DNA of 64,000 bases from Devosia oryziradicis (GTDB lineage: Bacteria; Pseudomonadota; Alphaproteobacteria; Rhizobiales; Devosiaceae). A program made the position numbers and the translations under genes. This document shows, one piece after another, positions 46,032 to 53,852 of the stretch (the first letter of the stretch is position 1; the number at the start of each line of letters is the position of its first letter). Where the stretch lies: positions 806,001-870,000 of the forward strand of contig NZ_CP068047.1 of the NCBI RefSeq assembly GCF_016698645.1, given 5' to 3'. A model generated the notes under the pieces. It searched no databases and was not told where the DNA came from. It saw nothing but the letters and a program-made list of their open reading frames with translations.

Positions 46032-46748
46032 ATGGCACGACGGCGCAAAACAAAGGGCATCTGGCGGATTCTCCGGCCCATCGCCTTTGCCCTTGCCGTC
46101 CTCGTCGCCATTCCCGTGCTGCTGACGCCGGTCTATCTGTTCGTCGATCCCGTTTCCGTGCCGATGCTGGAGCGCTATCTCACCGGGCGGCCGGTGGATC
46201 GCACATGGCGTGACATCGGCGATATTTCCGATCGGCTGAAGGCGGCGGTGATCCTGTCGGAGGACGGTCAGTTCTGCCGGCACTGGGGCGTCGACTTCGG
46301 CGCGTTGCGCGAGGAGGCGCAGAATTTCATCGATGGCAAGGAGGCGCGCGGCGCGTCCACCATCACCATGCAGGTGGCGCGGAACCTCTTCCTGTGGAAC
46401 GGCCAGAGCCTTGTCCGCAAGGCACTCGAAGTGCCGCTGGCGCTCTATATCGACCTGGTGCTGCCCAAGCGGCGGATCATGGAGATCTATCTCAATATCG
46501 CCGAATGGGGCCCGGAAGGGCAGTTCGGCGTCGATGCCGGAGCGCGGCGTGCCTTCGGCATCGTGCCGGACAATCTCGACTGGTCTACCGCGACATTGCT
46601 GGTCACCGCCTTGCCCAACCCCATGCTGCGCCAGCCGGGAAGGCCCTCGGACGGCATGCTGCGCATCGCCGCCATCCTGAGGGATCGCGTGGCAGAATAT
46701 GGCGAGCGGGCCAGTTGCGTCGGCGAGGGTGGCAGCTTGTCGCTCTAG
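46032..46748 (+). CDS. mtgA: Monofunctional peptidoglycan glycosyltransferase MtgA
   Basis: MtgA polymerises lipid II into glycan strands in the periplasm. The 238-residue product has an N-terminal membrane anchor (about residues 13-38). A GT51 domain follows, with catalytic Glu in AVILSEDGQFCRHWGVD, the GASTITMQVARNL motif and RRIMEIYLNIAEWG. The length is typical. It is divergent from ispA, with a 137-base gap. Its TAG stop overlaps the convergent chaC stop in CTAG. Confidence 0.95.
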   Translation: MARRRKTKGIWRILRPIAFALAVLVAIPVLLTPVYLFVDPVSVPMLERYLTGRPVDRTWRDIGDISDRLKAAVILSEDGQFCRHWGVDFGALREEAQNFIDGKEARGASTITMQVARNLFLWNGQSLVRKALEVPLALYIDLVLPKRRIMEIYLNIAEWGPEGQFGVDAGARRAFGIVPDNLDWSTATLLVTALPNPMLRQPGRPSDGMLRIAAILRDRVAEYGERASCVGEGGSLSL

Positions 46749-47305
46749 GCGGCGGCCGCGTCGTCGTCGGCCAGCAAGGCGGCCAGCGCCATCAGCTGGC
46801 GGTCGCGAATCCCCAGCTCGTGCAGGTGCCTGGCGGTGTTGAGCACATAGTCGACATTGCGGCCCGAAAGGCCCACGCCTGCGCGCACCATGGCCAGCTG
46901 CTGGTCGAGCTCGAGATGGCCGGCGAACTGCTCGTGCCGTTCATCGACGAGGAATGCCAGGGCGCTGACCGTCCGCCCGTCAGCCAGCCGTACCGGGCGC
47001 ATGACATCGCGATAGACCGAAGTGACCTGCTCGCGCTCCTGCAGATAGGCGTAAACGGCGGGCCATTCGGCAGCGGCGACTTCGAACACCATGCCGCGGC
47101 AGGAGCCGCCGCGCGTCAGGCCGAAGACCAGGCCGGGCCGCTCCACCGTGCCGCGATGGTGGTGGGAAACGATGGAGAGGCTGCGGTGGGCGCCGCGCAG
47201 CAGTCCCTGTTGTGCCGAGACATGCGGAAAGCCCGGATTCCAGATGAGGGACCCGTAGCCAAAGACCCAGTGCGTCGCGGTATTCGCCAAATCAGTCATC
47301 GCCAT
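46745..47305 (-). CDS. ChaC-like gamma-glutamylcyclotransferase
   Basis: ChaC proteins cleave glutathione into 5-oxoproline and Cys-Gly. The 186-residue product has the substrate-binding FGYGSLIWNPGF, and RGMVFEVAAAEW. The probable catalytic glutamate lies in YLQEREQVTSVY. YVLNTARHLHELGI is near the C terminus. A second ChaC-type gene lies at 63237. It is convergent with mtgA with overlapping stop codons, and divergent from the DUF2125 gene. Confidence 0.9.
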   Translation of the reverse strand: MAMTDLANTATHWVFGYGSLIWNPGFPHVSAQQGLLRGAHRSLSIVSHHHRGTVERPGLVFGLTRGGSCRGMVFEVAAAEWPAVYAYLQEREQVTSVYRDVMRPVRLADGRTVSALAFLVDERHEQFAGHLELDQQLAMVRAGVGLSGRNVDYVLNTARHLHELGIRDRQLMALAALLADDDAAAA

Positions 47306-47459
47306 AACCTGAACAGAAACCTAGGCAAGCTTGCCGGCCAAGGCAATTGCCGCCGTGTCGATACCGGCCATGCGCGTTTCAGGCGACCCGGATTTGCCGG
47401 AGGAGCCGACGGGTGGCGGCGATGGCGCCGGCGCGCCGTCGCAGGTAAGAGTGCCGACC

Positions 47460-48431
47460 ATGACAAAGCGAATCATTATTCTTGGCGGTGTGGTGGTGGC
47501 GGTCATCGTGCTGTGGAGCGCCGCCTGGCTGGCCCTGTCGGGCGTGATCAAGCAGAACATTGCGGCGCTGGCCACCGCCGATGGTGTCACGACGCCGAAT
47601 GTGGCATGCGAAACGCTCAACGTAGGCGGCTTCCCGTTCCGCTTCGACGTCGATTGCGAGGCGGCGCGCATCGTCAGCGGCGATATCGTGGTCGATGTTC
47701 CCGGTATCCGTGCCAGCGTGCTGGTCTACCGGCCGTTCCAGCTCCGCCTTTCGGCGCTGGGTCCGCTGCAGCTGAGCGACAACTTTACCGGCACGCGCAA
47801 TGCGGTGGCCTGGTCGGGGCTGGAAGCCAGCGTGCGGCTCGACAACTGGCGCATTGCGCGCGCCTCGGTGGTGGGCAATGACCTGGTGTGGAGCGACACG
47901 CTGTTCGGCAATGCCGTCATCGCGCAGAGCCCGCAGATCGAACTGCACCTGCTCGATATTCCCGAGCAGCACGACCCGGAGCGGCATCTGGCGGCGCTGG
48001 CGCTCTACGCACCGATCAAGAGCCTGGCCTGGCCAGGGCTGACGCTGACCGACACCAATGCCGAGATCCAGCTCGAGTTGACGGGCCTGCCCGATGACGT
48101 CCGGAACTGGGGCGACCCGGCGCTGCTGCGCAACCTGCAGCAGTCGGGCGGGACGCTGAAGGTGGTTGCCGTACACGGCACCGATGCGGCTTCGACGCTG
48201 GATGCGCAGGGCCAGTTGCAGCTGGATGCGCAAGGTCTGCTGGATGGCTCGATCGGCATCACCTCGACCGGGGTTGCCGAGCGGATCGGGCCGCTGCTCG
48301 AAGAGCCGTGGCGCACGCTGGTGCTGGGTACGCCGACGGCCGATGGCGCCCATGCCAACCAGCTCAATTTCCGCGCGGGCGGGGTGTTTTCGGGCCTGGT
48401 GCCGATTGCGGCGGTACCGCCGCTGTTCTAG
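47460..48431 (+). CDS. DUF2125 domain-containing protein
   Basis: The 323-residue protein has an N-terminal membrane anchor (IIILGGVVVAVIVLWSAAWL). A large periplasmic beta-rich region follows, with the DUF2125 start CETLNVGGFPFRFDVDCE and later strands such as GLEASVRLDNWRIA. The function of the family is unknown. The ATG at 47460 is preferred because it places the anchor at the N terminus; an earlier in-frame start adds 43 unstructured residues. Its stop overlaps that of the convergent prephenate dehydrogenase gene. This neighbour pair is common in Hyphomicrobiales (recalled, not checked). Confidence 0.85.
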   Translation: MTKRIIILGGVVVAVIVLWSAAWLALSGVIKQNIAALATADGVTTPNVACETLNVGGFPFRFDVDCEAARIVSGDIVVDVPGIRASVLVYRPFQLRLSALGPLQLSDNFTGTRNAVAWSGLEASVRLDNWRIARASVVGNDLVWSDTLFGNAVIAQSPQIELHLLDIPEQHDPERHLAALALYAPIKSLAWPGLTLTDTNAEIQLELTGLPDDVRNWGDPALLRNLQQSGGTLKVVAVHGTDAASTLDAQGQLQLDAQGLLDGSIGITSTGVAERIGPLLEEPWRTLVLGTPTADGAHANQLNFRAGGVFSGLVPIAAVPPLF

Positions 48432-49399
48432 GCGTCGTCTCCGCCGCCATGTTCGCGCACGAAGGGAATGGCGGGCGCGGGCGGGGCTTCGTGCGGGCGG
48501 CCGAAGTCGGCAGCGGCGGTTTCCTGGCCGGCCGAGATGATCGAACGGCGGATGGCGCGGGTGCGGGTGAAGATCGATTCGAGCGCCGGTCCATCGCCGG
48601 TTTCGACAGCCTTCTGCAGCACCGAGAGATCGCCCAGGAATCGTCCCAGCATTTCAAGGACGGCATCGCGATTGGTGAGGAACACGTCGCGCCACATCAC
48701 AGGGTCGGAGGCGGCGATGCGGGTAAAGTCGCGGAAGCCGCCGGCGGAGAACTTGATCACTTCCGACTTGGTGACCGATTCCAGGTCATCGGCGGTGCCC
48801 ACGATATTGTAGGCGATGAGGTGCGGGATGTGGCTGGTGATGGCGAGCACCATGTCATGGTGCGCCGCCTCCATGATTTCCACATTGCTGCCCATGCCTT
48901 CCCAGAAGGCCGCGAGTTTTTCGGCGTCGGCGGTCGAGGCGCCGGGCTGCGGCGTCAGGATGCACCAGCGGCCGGCAAAGAGTTCGGCAAAACCGGCGGC
49001 GGGGCCGGAATGCTCGGTGCCGGCAATGGGGTGGCCGGGGATGAAGCTGACCGTGTCGGGCAGGTGCGGCGCCACGACCTTGACCACATGCGCCTTGACC
49101 GAGCCGACATCGGAGACGATGGCGCCGGGCGACAAAGCGGGGGCAATGGCCTTGGCAATCTCCTCGTAGGCGCCGACCGGCGCGCAGAGGATGACGAGAT
49201 CGGCACCGCGCACGGCTTCGGCGGCATCGAGCGTATAGATGTCGCCCAGTTCGAGGTCGCGGGCCTGGTCCAGAGTCTCCTGCTTGCGGGTAGCGATGGA
49301 GATGACCTCGACCAGGCCCTGCCGCCGCGCGGCGAGGGCGATGGACGAGCCGATGAGACCGATGCCGATCAGGGCAAGCTTGCGGAAGTGGACGCTCAT
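48428..49399 (-). CDS. Prephenate/arogenate dehydrogenase (TyrA-type)
   Basis: This enzyme oxidatively decarboxylates prephenate or arogenate on the route to tyrosine. The 323-residue product has the NAD(P)-binding motif LIGIGLIGSSIALA, the DVGSVKAHV segment, FIPGHPIAGTEHSGP and HHDMVLAITSHIPHLIAY with the catalytic His region. The C-terminal tail is Pro-rich. The ATG overlaps the hisC stop (ATGA), so the two genes are coupled. The pair HisC-TyrA suggests HisC also transaminates an aromatic precursor (inference). Confidence 0.92.
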   Translation of the reverse strand: MSVHFRKLALIGIGLIGSSIALAARRQGLVEVISIATRKQETLDQARDLELGDIYTLDAAEAVRGADLVILCAPVGAYEEIAKAIAPALSPGAIVSDVGSVKAHVVKVVAPHLPDTVSFIPGHPIAGTEHSGPAAGFAELFAGRWCILTPQPGASTADAEKLAAFWEGMGSNVEIMEAAHHDMVLAITSHIPHLIAYNIVGTADDLESVTKSEVIKFSAGGFRDFTRIAASDPVMWRDVFLTNRDAVLEMLGRFLGDLSVLQKAVETGDGPALESIFTRTRAIRRSIISAGQETAAADFGRPHEAPPAPAIPFVREHGGGDDA

Positions 49400-50493
49400 G
49401 AAATCTTGCTCAATGCTTTGAGGATGCCGGCGACGCCGACCATGGCCTGTTCGGATCCGATGGAAATGCGCAGTCCGTTGTCGATACCATAGGAGGCGCC
49501 GATTTCGCGGACGATGAGACCGCGCTCGCGCAGTGTCTCGAAAGCCATGGCGGCCGAGGCTGCGTCGGCAAACAGCACCATGACGAAATTGGCCTGGCTG
49601 GGCACGACGCGCATGTAGTTGGACTGGAGTTCGGCTGTGAGCCAGTCGCGCCATTTGGCATTGTGCTCGCGCAGCCGCGCCGTGAACTCGACATCTCGGG
49701 TCGCGGCGGCGCCGGCCAGCTGGGCCGGCAGGTTGACATTGAACGGGCCGCGGATGCGATTGATGGCGTCGACCACATGGGGCGGGCCCACCATCCAGCC
49801 GATGCGCGCCGCGGCGAGGCCCATCTTGGAGAAGGTACGGACCATGACGACGTTCTGCGCCTCGCGAACGAGGTCGAGCCCGACCGAATAATCGGCGGCG
49901 GTGACATATTCGGCATAGGCGCTGTCGATGACCAGCAGGATATCGGGCCGCAAGCCGGCATGGAGGCGCCGCACTTCGGCATCGCTCAGATAAGTGCCGG
50001 TTGGATTGTTTGGATTGGCGAGCCAGACCACCTTGGTCCGATCGGTCACCGCCGCCAGCAGCAGGTCGACATCGGCGGTGTAGTCGGTTTCCTCGACCAT
50101 GACGATCCTGGCGCCGGCCGCCTTGGTGATGATCGGATAGACCGAAAAGCCATAGCGGTTCATCACCGCCTCGTCGCCCTCGCCCAGATAGACCTGAGCC
50201 AGCAGGTGCAGCAGGTCGTCCGAGCCGTTGCCGCAGACGATAGCGTCAGGGTCGATGCCATGCACATCGCCCAAAGCGGTGCGCAGGAGCTTGGAGGACC
50301 CTTCGGGATAGATTTCGAGATGATCGGCAGCGGCGCGGAAGGCTTCCATGGCCTTGGGGCTGGCGCCAAGCGGGCTTTCATTGGCCGAGAGCTTGACCGC
50401 ATTGCTGCCCGGGGCACCGGACTTGCCGGGCAGGTAGGGCGCGATGTCGAGAATGCCGGGCTGCGGAACGGGGCGGAGATCGTCGTCGGACAT
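49396..50493 (-). CDS. hisC: Histidinol-phosphate aminotransferase
   Basis: HisC is a PLP-dependent class II aminotransferase of histidine synthesis; many also act on aromatic amino acids. The 365-residue product has the arm AVKLSANESPLGASPKAMEA, the CGNGSDDLLHLL turn and WLANPNNPTGTY. Further on are VIDSAYAEY and the PLP lysine in RTFSKMGLAAARIG. The ATG at 50493 is chosen; an earlier in-frame start adds 20 residues. It overlaps the downstream TyrA-type gene by four bases, and the methyltransferase gene lies upstream on the same strand. Confidence 0.93.
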   Translation of the reverse strand: MSDDDLRPVPQPGILDIAPYLPGKSGAPGSNAVKLSANESPLGASPKAMEAFRAAADHLEIYPEGSSKLLRTALGDVHGIDPDAIVCGNGSDDLLHLLAQVYLGEGDEAVMNRYGFSVYPIITKAAGARIVMVEETDYTADVDLLLAAVTDRTKVVWLANPNNPTGTYLSDAEVRRLHAGLRPDILLVIDSAYAEYVTAADYSVGLDLVREAQNVVMVRTFSKMGLAAARIGWMVGPPHVVDAINRIRGPFNVNLPAQLAGAAATRDVEFTARLREHNAKWRDWLTAELQSNYMRVVPSQANFVMVLFADAASAAMAFETLRERGLIVREIGASYGIDNGLRISIGSEQAMVGVAGILKALSKIS

Positions 50494-50568
50494 GAAGGGA
50501 CGCCAGGGCGGAAAAACCGCGCGGACCATAGTCAAAGCGGGGGCGGAAGGCAAAGGGAGTTGAGTGCT

Positions 50569-51300
50569 TCAGCCCTGCCGGGCCGTCGCCGTGCTCAGGC
50601 CCGGAACGCGGACGAAGCGCTCCTCGCGCTTGCGGCGGGGCACGGCAGGGAAGGTTTCCTTGCGGGCACGCACGCAGATGACGCCGCTCATGGCGGGTCC
50701 GAAGAGGCGGCCGACCCGCTCGAAGAGGCGGGTCGATTTGAGCACAAGCGAGCTCTGGAAGGGCGGCAGGAACAGGCCGTCGCGCCAGGCTTCGGGGACG
50801 AAGCTGTGGTCGCGCAGCAGCTTGTCGAGCTGGCCGCCCGAATAGGGGTTGCCCGAGCCGAAGGGGGTATTGTCGCGCTGGGCCCAGATGCCCCGGCGGC
50901 GGGGCACGACCAGGATCAGCTGGCCATTGGGGGCGGTGACGCGCCAGAGTTCGCGCATCAGCTCCTCGGCATCGGCGACATGCTCGATGGCGTGGATGGC
51001 GATGGTGAGGTCGATGGCGGCGTCGGTCAGCGGCATTTCGAGCGGGTCGCACAACACCGTGTGCGACGGACCCTCGCGCGGCCAGGCCGAGGCGCCCTGT
51101 CGGGCCGGCATGAAAGCCAGCACCCGCTCGGCCTTGTCGAGCGTGAAGCGCAGATAGGGGGTGGCGAAGCCGAGGCCCAGCACGCGCTTGCCCGTCACGT
51201 CTTCGGCCAGGCCAATGACCTGTTCGCGCACCAAAGCGCGCGAAATGCGGCCGAGCGGCGACTTGTAATAGGCAATCAGGCGGGTGACATCGGCGGTCAT
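50569..51300 (-). CDS. Class I SAM-dependent methyltransferase
   Basis: The 243-residue protein begins MTADVTRLIAYYKSPLG. It has a methyltransferase_11-type fold: VLGLGFATPYLRFTL (motif I region), DPLEMPLTDAAIDLTIAIHA and ELWRVTAPNGQLILVVP. The substrate is unknown. It is divergent from gloB, with about 100 bases between. The gene order methyltransferase-hisC-tyrA on one strand and gloB on the other recurs in related genomes (recalled). Confidence 0.87.
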   Translation of the reverse strand: MTADVTRLIAYYKSPLGRISRALVREQVIGLAEDVTGKRVLGLGFATPYLRFTLDKAERVLAFMPARQGASAWPREGPSHTVLCDPLEMPLTDAAIDLTIAIHAIEHVADAEELMRELWRVTAPNGQLILVVPRRRGIWAQRDNTPFGSGNPYSGGQLDKLLRDHSFVPEAWRDGLFLPPFQSSLVLKSTRLFERVGRLFGPAMSGVICVRARKETFPAVPRRKREERFVRVPGLSTATARQG

Positions 51301-51403
51301 GTGCGCAACTTTGCCGCTTTCCCAAGGACTTGTCCAACAGCCGGTTGTCATGTGGAACGGGCATGCCTAGCTTTCAAGCGCAGTTGTCAAAGGAGTGCCG
51401 CTC

Positions 51404-52171
51404 GTGAGTCTGATCGTCGATGTGTTTCCCGCCCGGAGCGATAATTTCGGCTACCTGGTGCATGACACCGCCACGGGGCGCACGGCCGCCATCGACGCGC
51501 CCGAGACGGCCGCGATCAAAAATGCCCTGGTGCACCGTGGCTGGACCCTGACCGATATTTTCATCACCCACCATCATATCGACCATGTGGAGGCCATTCC
51601 CGAGCTCAAGGCCGAGTTTGGCGCGCGGGTGGTCGGGCCGCGCGGCGAGGCCGACAAGATCGCCGATCTCGACGAGCTGGTGGCCGGTGGCGACACGGTG
51701 AGCCTGGGTGAGACCACATTCGACGTCTATGACGCGCCGGGCCATACGCTGGGCCACATCGTCTTCCACGACCGCGCAGGCAAGCACCTGTTCACCGCCG
51801 ATGCGCTGTTCTCCCTGGGCGTGGGCCGCATGTTCGAGGGTACGCCAGGCCCGATGTGGGAGGGGGTCAAGGCGCTGCGCGCGCTGCCTGATGATACGCT
51901 GGTCTATTGCGGGCACGAATATACCCAGAGCAATGCCAGGTTCGCGCTATCCATCGACCCCGACAATGCCGCGTTGCAGAAGCGGTCGGCCGAGGTGACG
52001 GCCCTGCGCGAGGCCGGGCGGCCGACGATCCCGTTCCTGCTGGGCGAGGACAAGGCGGCCAATCCGTTCCTGCGGGCCGACGATCCGGGCCTGGCGCGGC
52101 ATTATGGGCTCGAGGGCGCCGACCCGGCCGAAGTCTTCGCGGCCATCCGGAAGGGCAAGGACAACTTCTAA
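51404..52171 (+). CDS. gloB: Hydroxyacylglutathione hydrolase (glyoxalase II)
   Basis: GloB hydrolyses S-lactoylglutathione to lactate and glutathione, completing methylglyoxal detoxification. The 255-residue product has the metal motif THHHIDH (His56, His58, Asp60, His61), the metal-bridging Asp in FTADALFSLG, and CGHEYT. The C-terminal glutathione-binding region is present (NPFLRADDPGLA). The GTG at 51404 lies eight bases after AGGAG and gives the family length; a GTG three codons earlier is too close to the ribosome site. The GNAT gene follows two bases downstream. Confidence 0.94.
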   Translation: MSLIVDVFPARSDNFGYLVHDTATGRTAAIDAPETAAIKNALVHRGWTLTDIFITHHHIDHVEAIPELKAEFGARVVGPRGEADKIADLDELVAGGDTVSLGETTFDVYDAPGHTLGHIVFHDRAGKHLFTADALFSLGVGRMFEGTPGPMWEGVKALRALPDDTLVYCGHEYTQSNARFALSIDPDNAALQKRSAEVTALREAGRPTIPFLLGEDKAANPFLRADDPGLARHYGLEGADPAEVFAAIRKGKDNF

Positions 52172-52173
52172 CC

Positions 52174-52716
52174 ATGTCCAAAAAGCTGACATTCAAACCG
52201 GTAACGGCGAAAACTGTCGGCGATTTCGAAGACCTGTTCGGGGCCAGGGGCGGCCCCAACTGGTGCTGGTGCATGGCATTTCGCGCTACATCGGCAGAAC
52301 TCAAGGACGCCAAGGGCCCGGCCCGCAAGCAGCAGATGCTGGACCGGATCAACGGTGGCGTGCCGGTGGGCCTGATCGGCTATAGTAGCGGCACGCCCGT
52401 GGCCTGGGTGTCGGTGGCACCCAAGGAGACGTTCCAGAAAGGCCTGGGCGGGATCGAGGATAATGGCAAGGTGTGGTCGCTGACCTGCCTGTACATCGAT
52501 CGCGATCACCGAAAACAGGGCCTGACCGCGCAGCTGATCGCGGCCGCCGCCAGACACGCCAAAAAGCACAAGGCCGAGATCCTTGAAGCCTATCCCGTGG
52601 ATCCCGATTCTCCCAGTTACCGCCATATGGGATTCGTGCCCGCCTTCAAGCGCGAAGGCTTCACACCGGCGGGCCGCGAAGGCACGCGGCGGCACATCAT
52701 GCACCTGGCACTTTAA
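52174..52716 (+). CDS. GNAT-family N-acetyltransferase
   Basis: The 180-residue protein has a GNAT fold, with the acetyl-CoA-binding region SLTCLYIDRDHRKQGLTAQLI followed by RHAKKHKAEILEAYP and a C-terminal YRHMGFVPAF strand. The N-terminal GGPNWCWCMAF has two close cysteines and is typical of one poorly studied subgroup. The substrate is unknown. It begins two bases after gloB, so they are co-transcribed. A TTAACCAT octamer overlaps its stop codon. Confidence 0.87.
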   Translation: MSKKLTFKPVTAKTVGDFEDLFGARGGPNWCWCMAFRATSAELKDAKGPARKQQMLDRINGGVPVGLIGYSSGTPVAWVSVAPKETFQKGLGGIEDNGKVWSLTCLYIDRDHRKQGLTAQLIAAAARHAKKHKAEILEAYPVDPDSPSYRHMGFVPAFKREGFTPAGREGTRRHIMHLAL

Positions 52717-52759
52717 CCATCACCCGCTTTGGGAGCGGAAAGCGTTAACAAAACGTTAG
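52713..52759 (+). promoter_or_regulatory. Paired CtrA-like boxes before a small unknown gene
   Basis: TTAACCAT at 52713-52720 is followed by TTAA-N7-TTAG at 52745-52759. The second is close to the full CtrA consensus TTAA-N7-TTAA. Both precede the ATG at 52784. Confidence 0.45.
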
Positions 52760-52783
52760 CATCTGGCACACGGATTGCCCCTA

Positions 52784-53107
52784 ATGGGGCATAGGGCCAG
52801 ATGGGTTGTCTCATTTCGAGACAGACTGGCCCGCTTCGAGACAAGCGAGGCGCAATTGGCCAGTTCTGAAACACCCTCCGCAGGTCTGCCCGTCCTGGTC
52901 GGGACGCCGCGTCCGCGTCCTTCGCTGTTGCGCAATCCGACCGCCGCGGCTTTCGTCAGCCAGTTGCTGGCCGAGCGCCACAACCTGGCGCCGCAGCGCG
53001 CCCGCCGGCGCGGCAGTGCAGAAGGCGCCATCGGGGCTTATGCCGATGGCGCCAGGGTTGCGGTCAAACGCATGCCGGCCGGTTATCGCACCAGTATCGA
53101 GGCCTAG
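52784..53107 (+). CDS. Small conserved-looking protein of unknown function
   Basis: The 107-residue, strongly basic protein has an N-terminal RDRLARFETSEAQLAS stretch. A proline-rich middle follows, then a compact C-terminal part: FVSQLLAERHNLAPQRARRR, then VAVKRMPAGYRTSIEA. It has no signal peptide or membrane segment. I do not recognise the family, but the ordered C-terminal half and CtrA-like boxes upstream support a real gene. The ATG is preferred to a TTG three codons earlier. It is convergent with a membrane-protein gene, three bases between stop codons. Confidence 0.6.
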   Translation: MGHRARWVVSFRDRLARFETSEAQLASSETPSAGLPVLVGTPRPRPSLLRNPTAAAFVSQLLAERHNLAPQRARRRGSAEGAIGAYADGARVAVKRMPAGYRTSIEA

Positions 53108-53110
53108 CCG

Positions 53111-53566
53111 CTAGTGGCCCGCAGTCATATCGCGGGTGGCTGAGGTGATGGACATGGTGAAGCCGGCGACCACGTCGATCAGCGCCATGACCAAGAGGAT
53201 GAAGAACACCGTGCTCGAGGCAGCGCCGAGCAGCAGGAATTCCACCAGGATCACCACGAAGACGATCATCGAGAGCATGTGCTCGACGATCGAAACCGAG
53301 CCGATGCGGGTCGACTTCAGCAGTTCGAAGAACAGCAGGATGAGCGAGCCGATGATCAAGAGGTCGCCCACCGAGACGGCCCATGGCACGCCCGACACCA
53401 TGGCGATGTTGAGCACGGTATTGTTCCAGCCGGCCGGGTTGCCGCCCAGGAACAGGAAAACCACCACGTTGTAGATCAGGAACGGGATGATCAGCAGCGG
53501 CGGAATGAACGGCCCGCTGCGGCGCGGCGTGGCCCCGACGGGTGGCACATAGACGTGTTCGACCAA
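53111..53566 (-). CDS. Small four-helix membrane protein of unknown function
   Basis: The 151-residue inner-membrane protein has four clear hydrophobic segments: PFIPPLLIIPFLIYNVVVFL, VSVGDLLIIGSLILLFFELL, MLSMIVFVVILVEFLLL and FILLVMALIDVVAGFTMSI. No catalytic motif is visible and I do not recognise a characterised family. I chose a TTG start eight bases after AGGAG; the frame is open further upstream to 53623, but that part is basic and unlike the rest. Confidence 0.65.
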   Translation of the reverse strand: MVEHVYVPPVGATPRRSGPFIPPLLIIPFLIYNVVVFLFLGGNPAGWNNTVLNIAMVSGVPWAVSVGDLLIIGSLILLFFELLKSTRIGSVSIVEHMLSMIVFVVILVEFLLLGAASSTVFFILLVMALIDVVAGFTMSITSATRDMTAGH

Positions 53567-53668
53567 GGTGAGCTCTCCTGTTCCCTGATGCGTGGACCAT
53601 GCCAGATTGGCGCGGCGGCGCAAAGGTCTAGGCGCGTCCGGATGAACAGGGGCTGAGCGGCGTTCTTA

Positions 53669-53818
53669 CCTCGCCCCTCCGGGGAGAGGTCGGCGCGCAG
53701 CCGGGTGAGGGGTGCGGTCCAACAACGGGGAGAATGCCCGAGCATCGCACCCCTCACCCTAGCTTTGCCAGGTCGCTGCGCTCCCGGCGGCGCTACCCCT
53801 CTCCCCAGAGGGGCGAGG
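53669..53818. repeat. 150-base nested inverted-repeat element
   Basis: The outer arms of 21 bases at 53669-53689 and 53798-53818 match with one mismatch. The inner arms of 14 bases (GGGTGAGGGGTGCG at 53703-53716 and its complement at 53746-53759) match exactly. The element fills most of the 286-base gap between two genes and could fold into a large cruciform. It looks like a non-coding interspersed repeat or small MITE. Confidence 0.75.
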
Positions 53819-53852
53819 GGCGCAGACTGCGGGGATGGTGTCGACGGAAAGA

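Noticed and set aside
53669..53818. CRISPR array or attachment site.
   Set aside because: The repeats are inverted, not direct and evenly spaced, and no cas or integrase gene is near.
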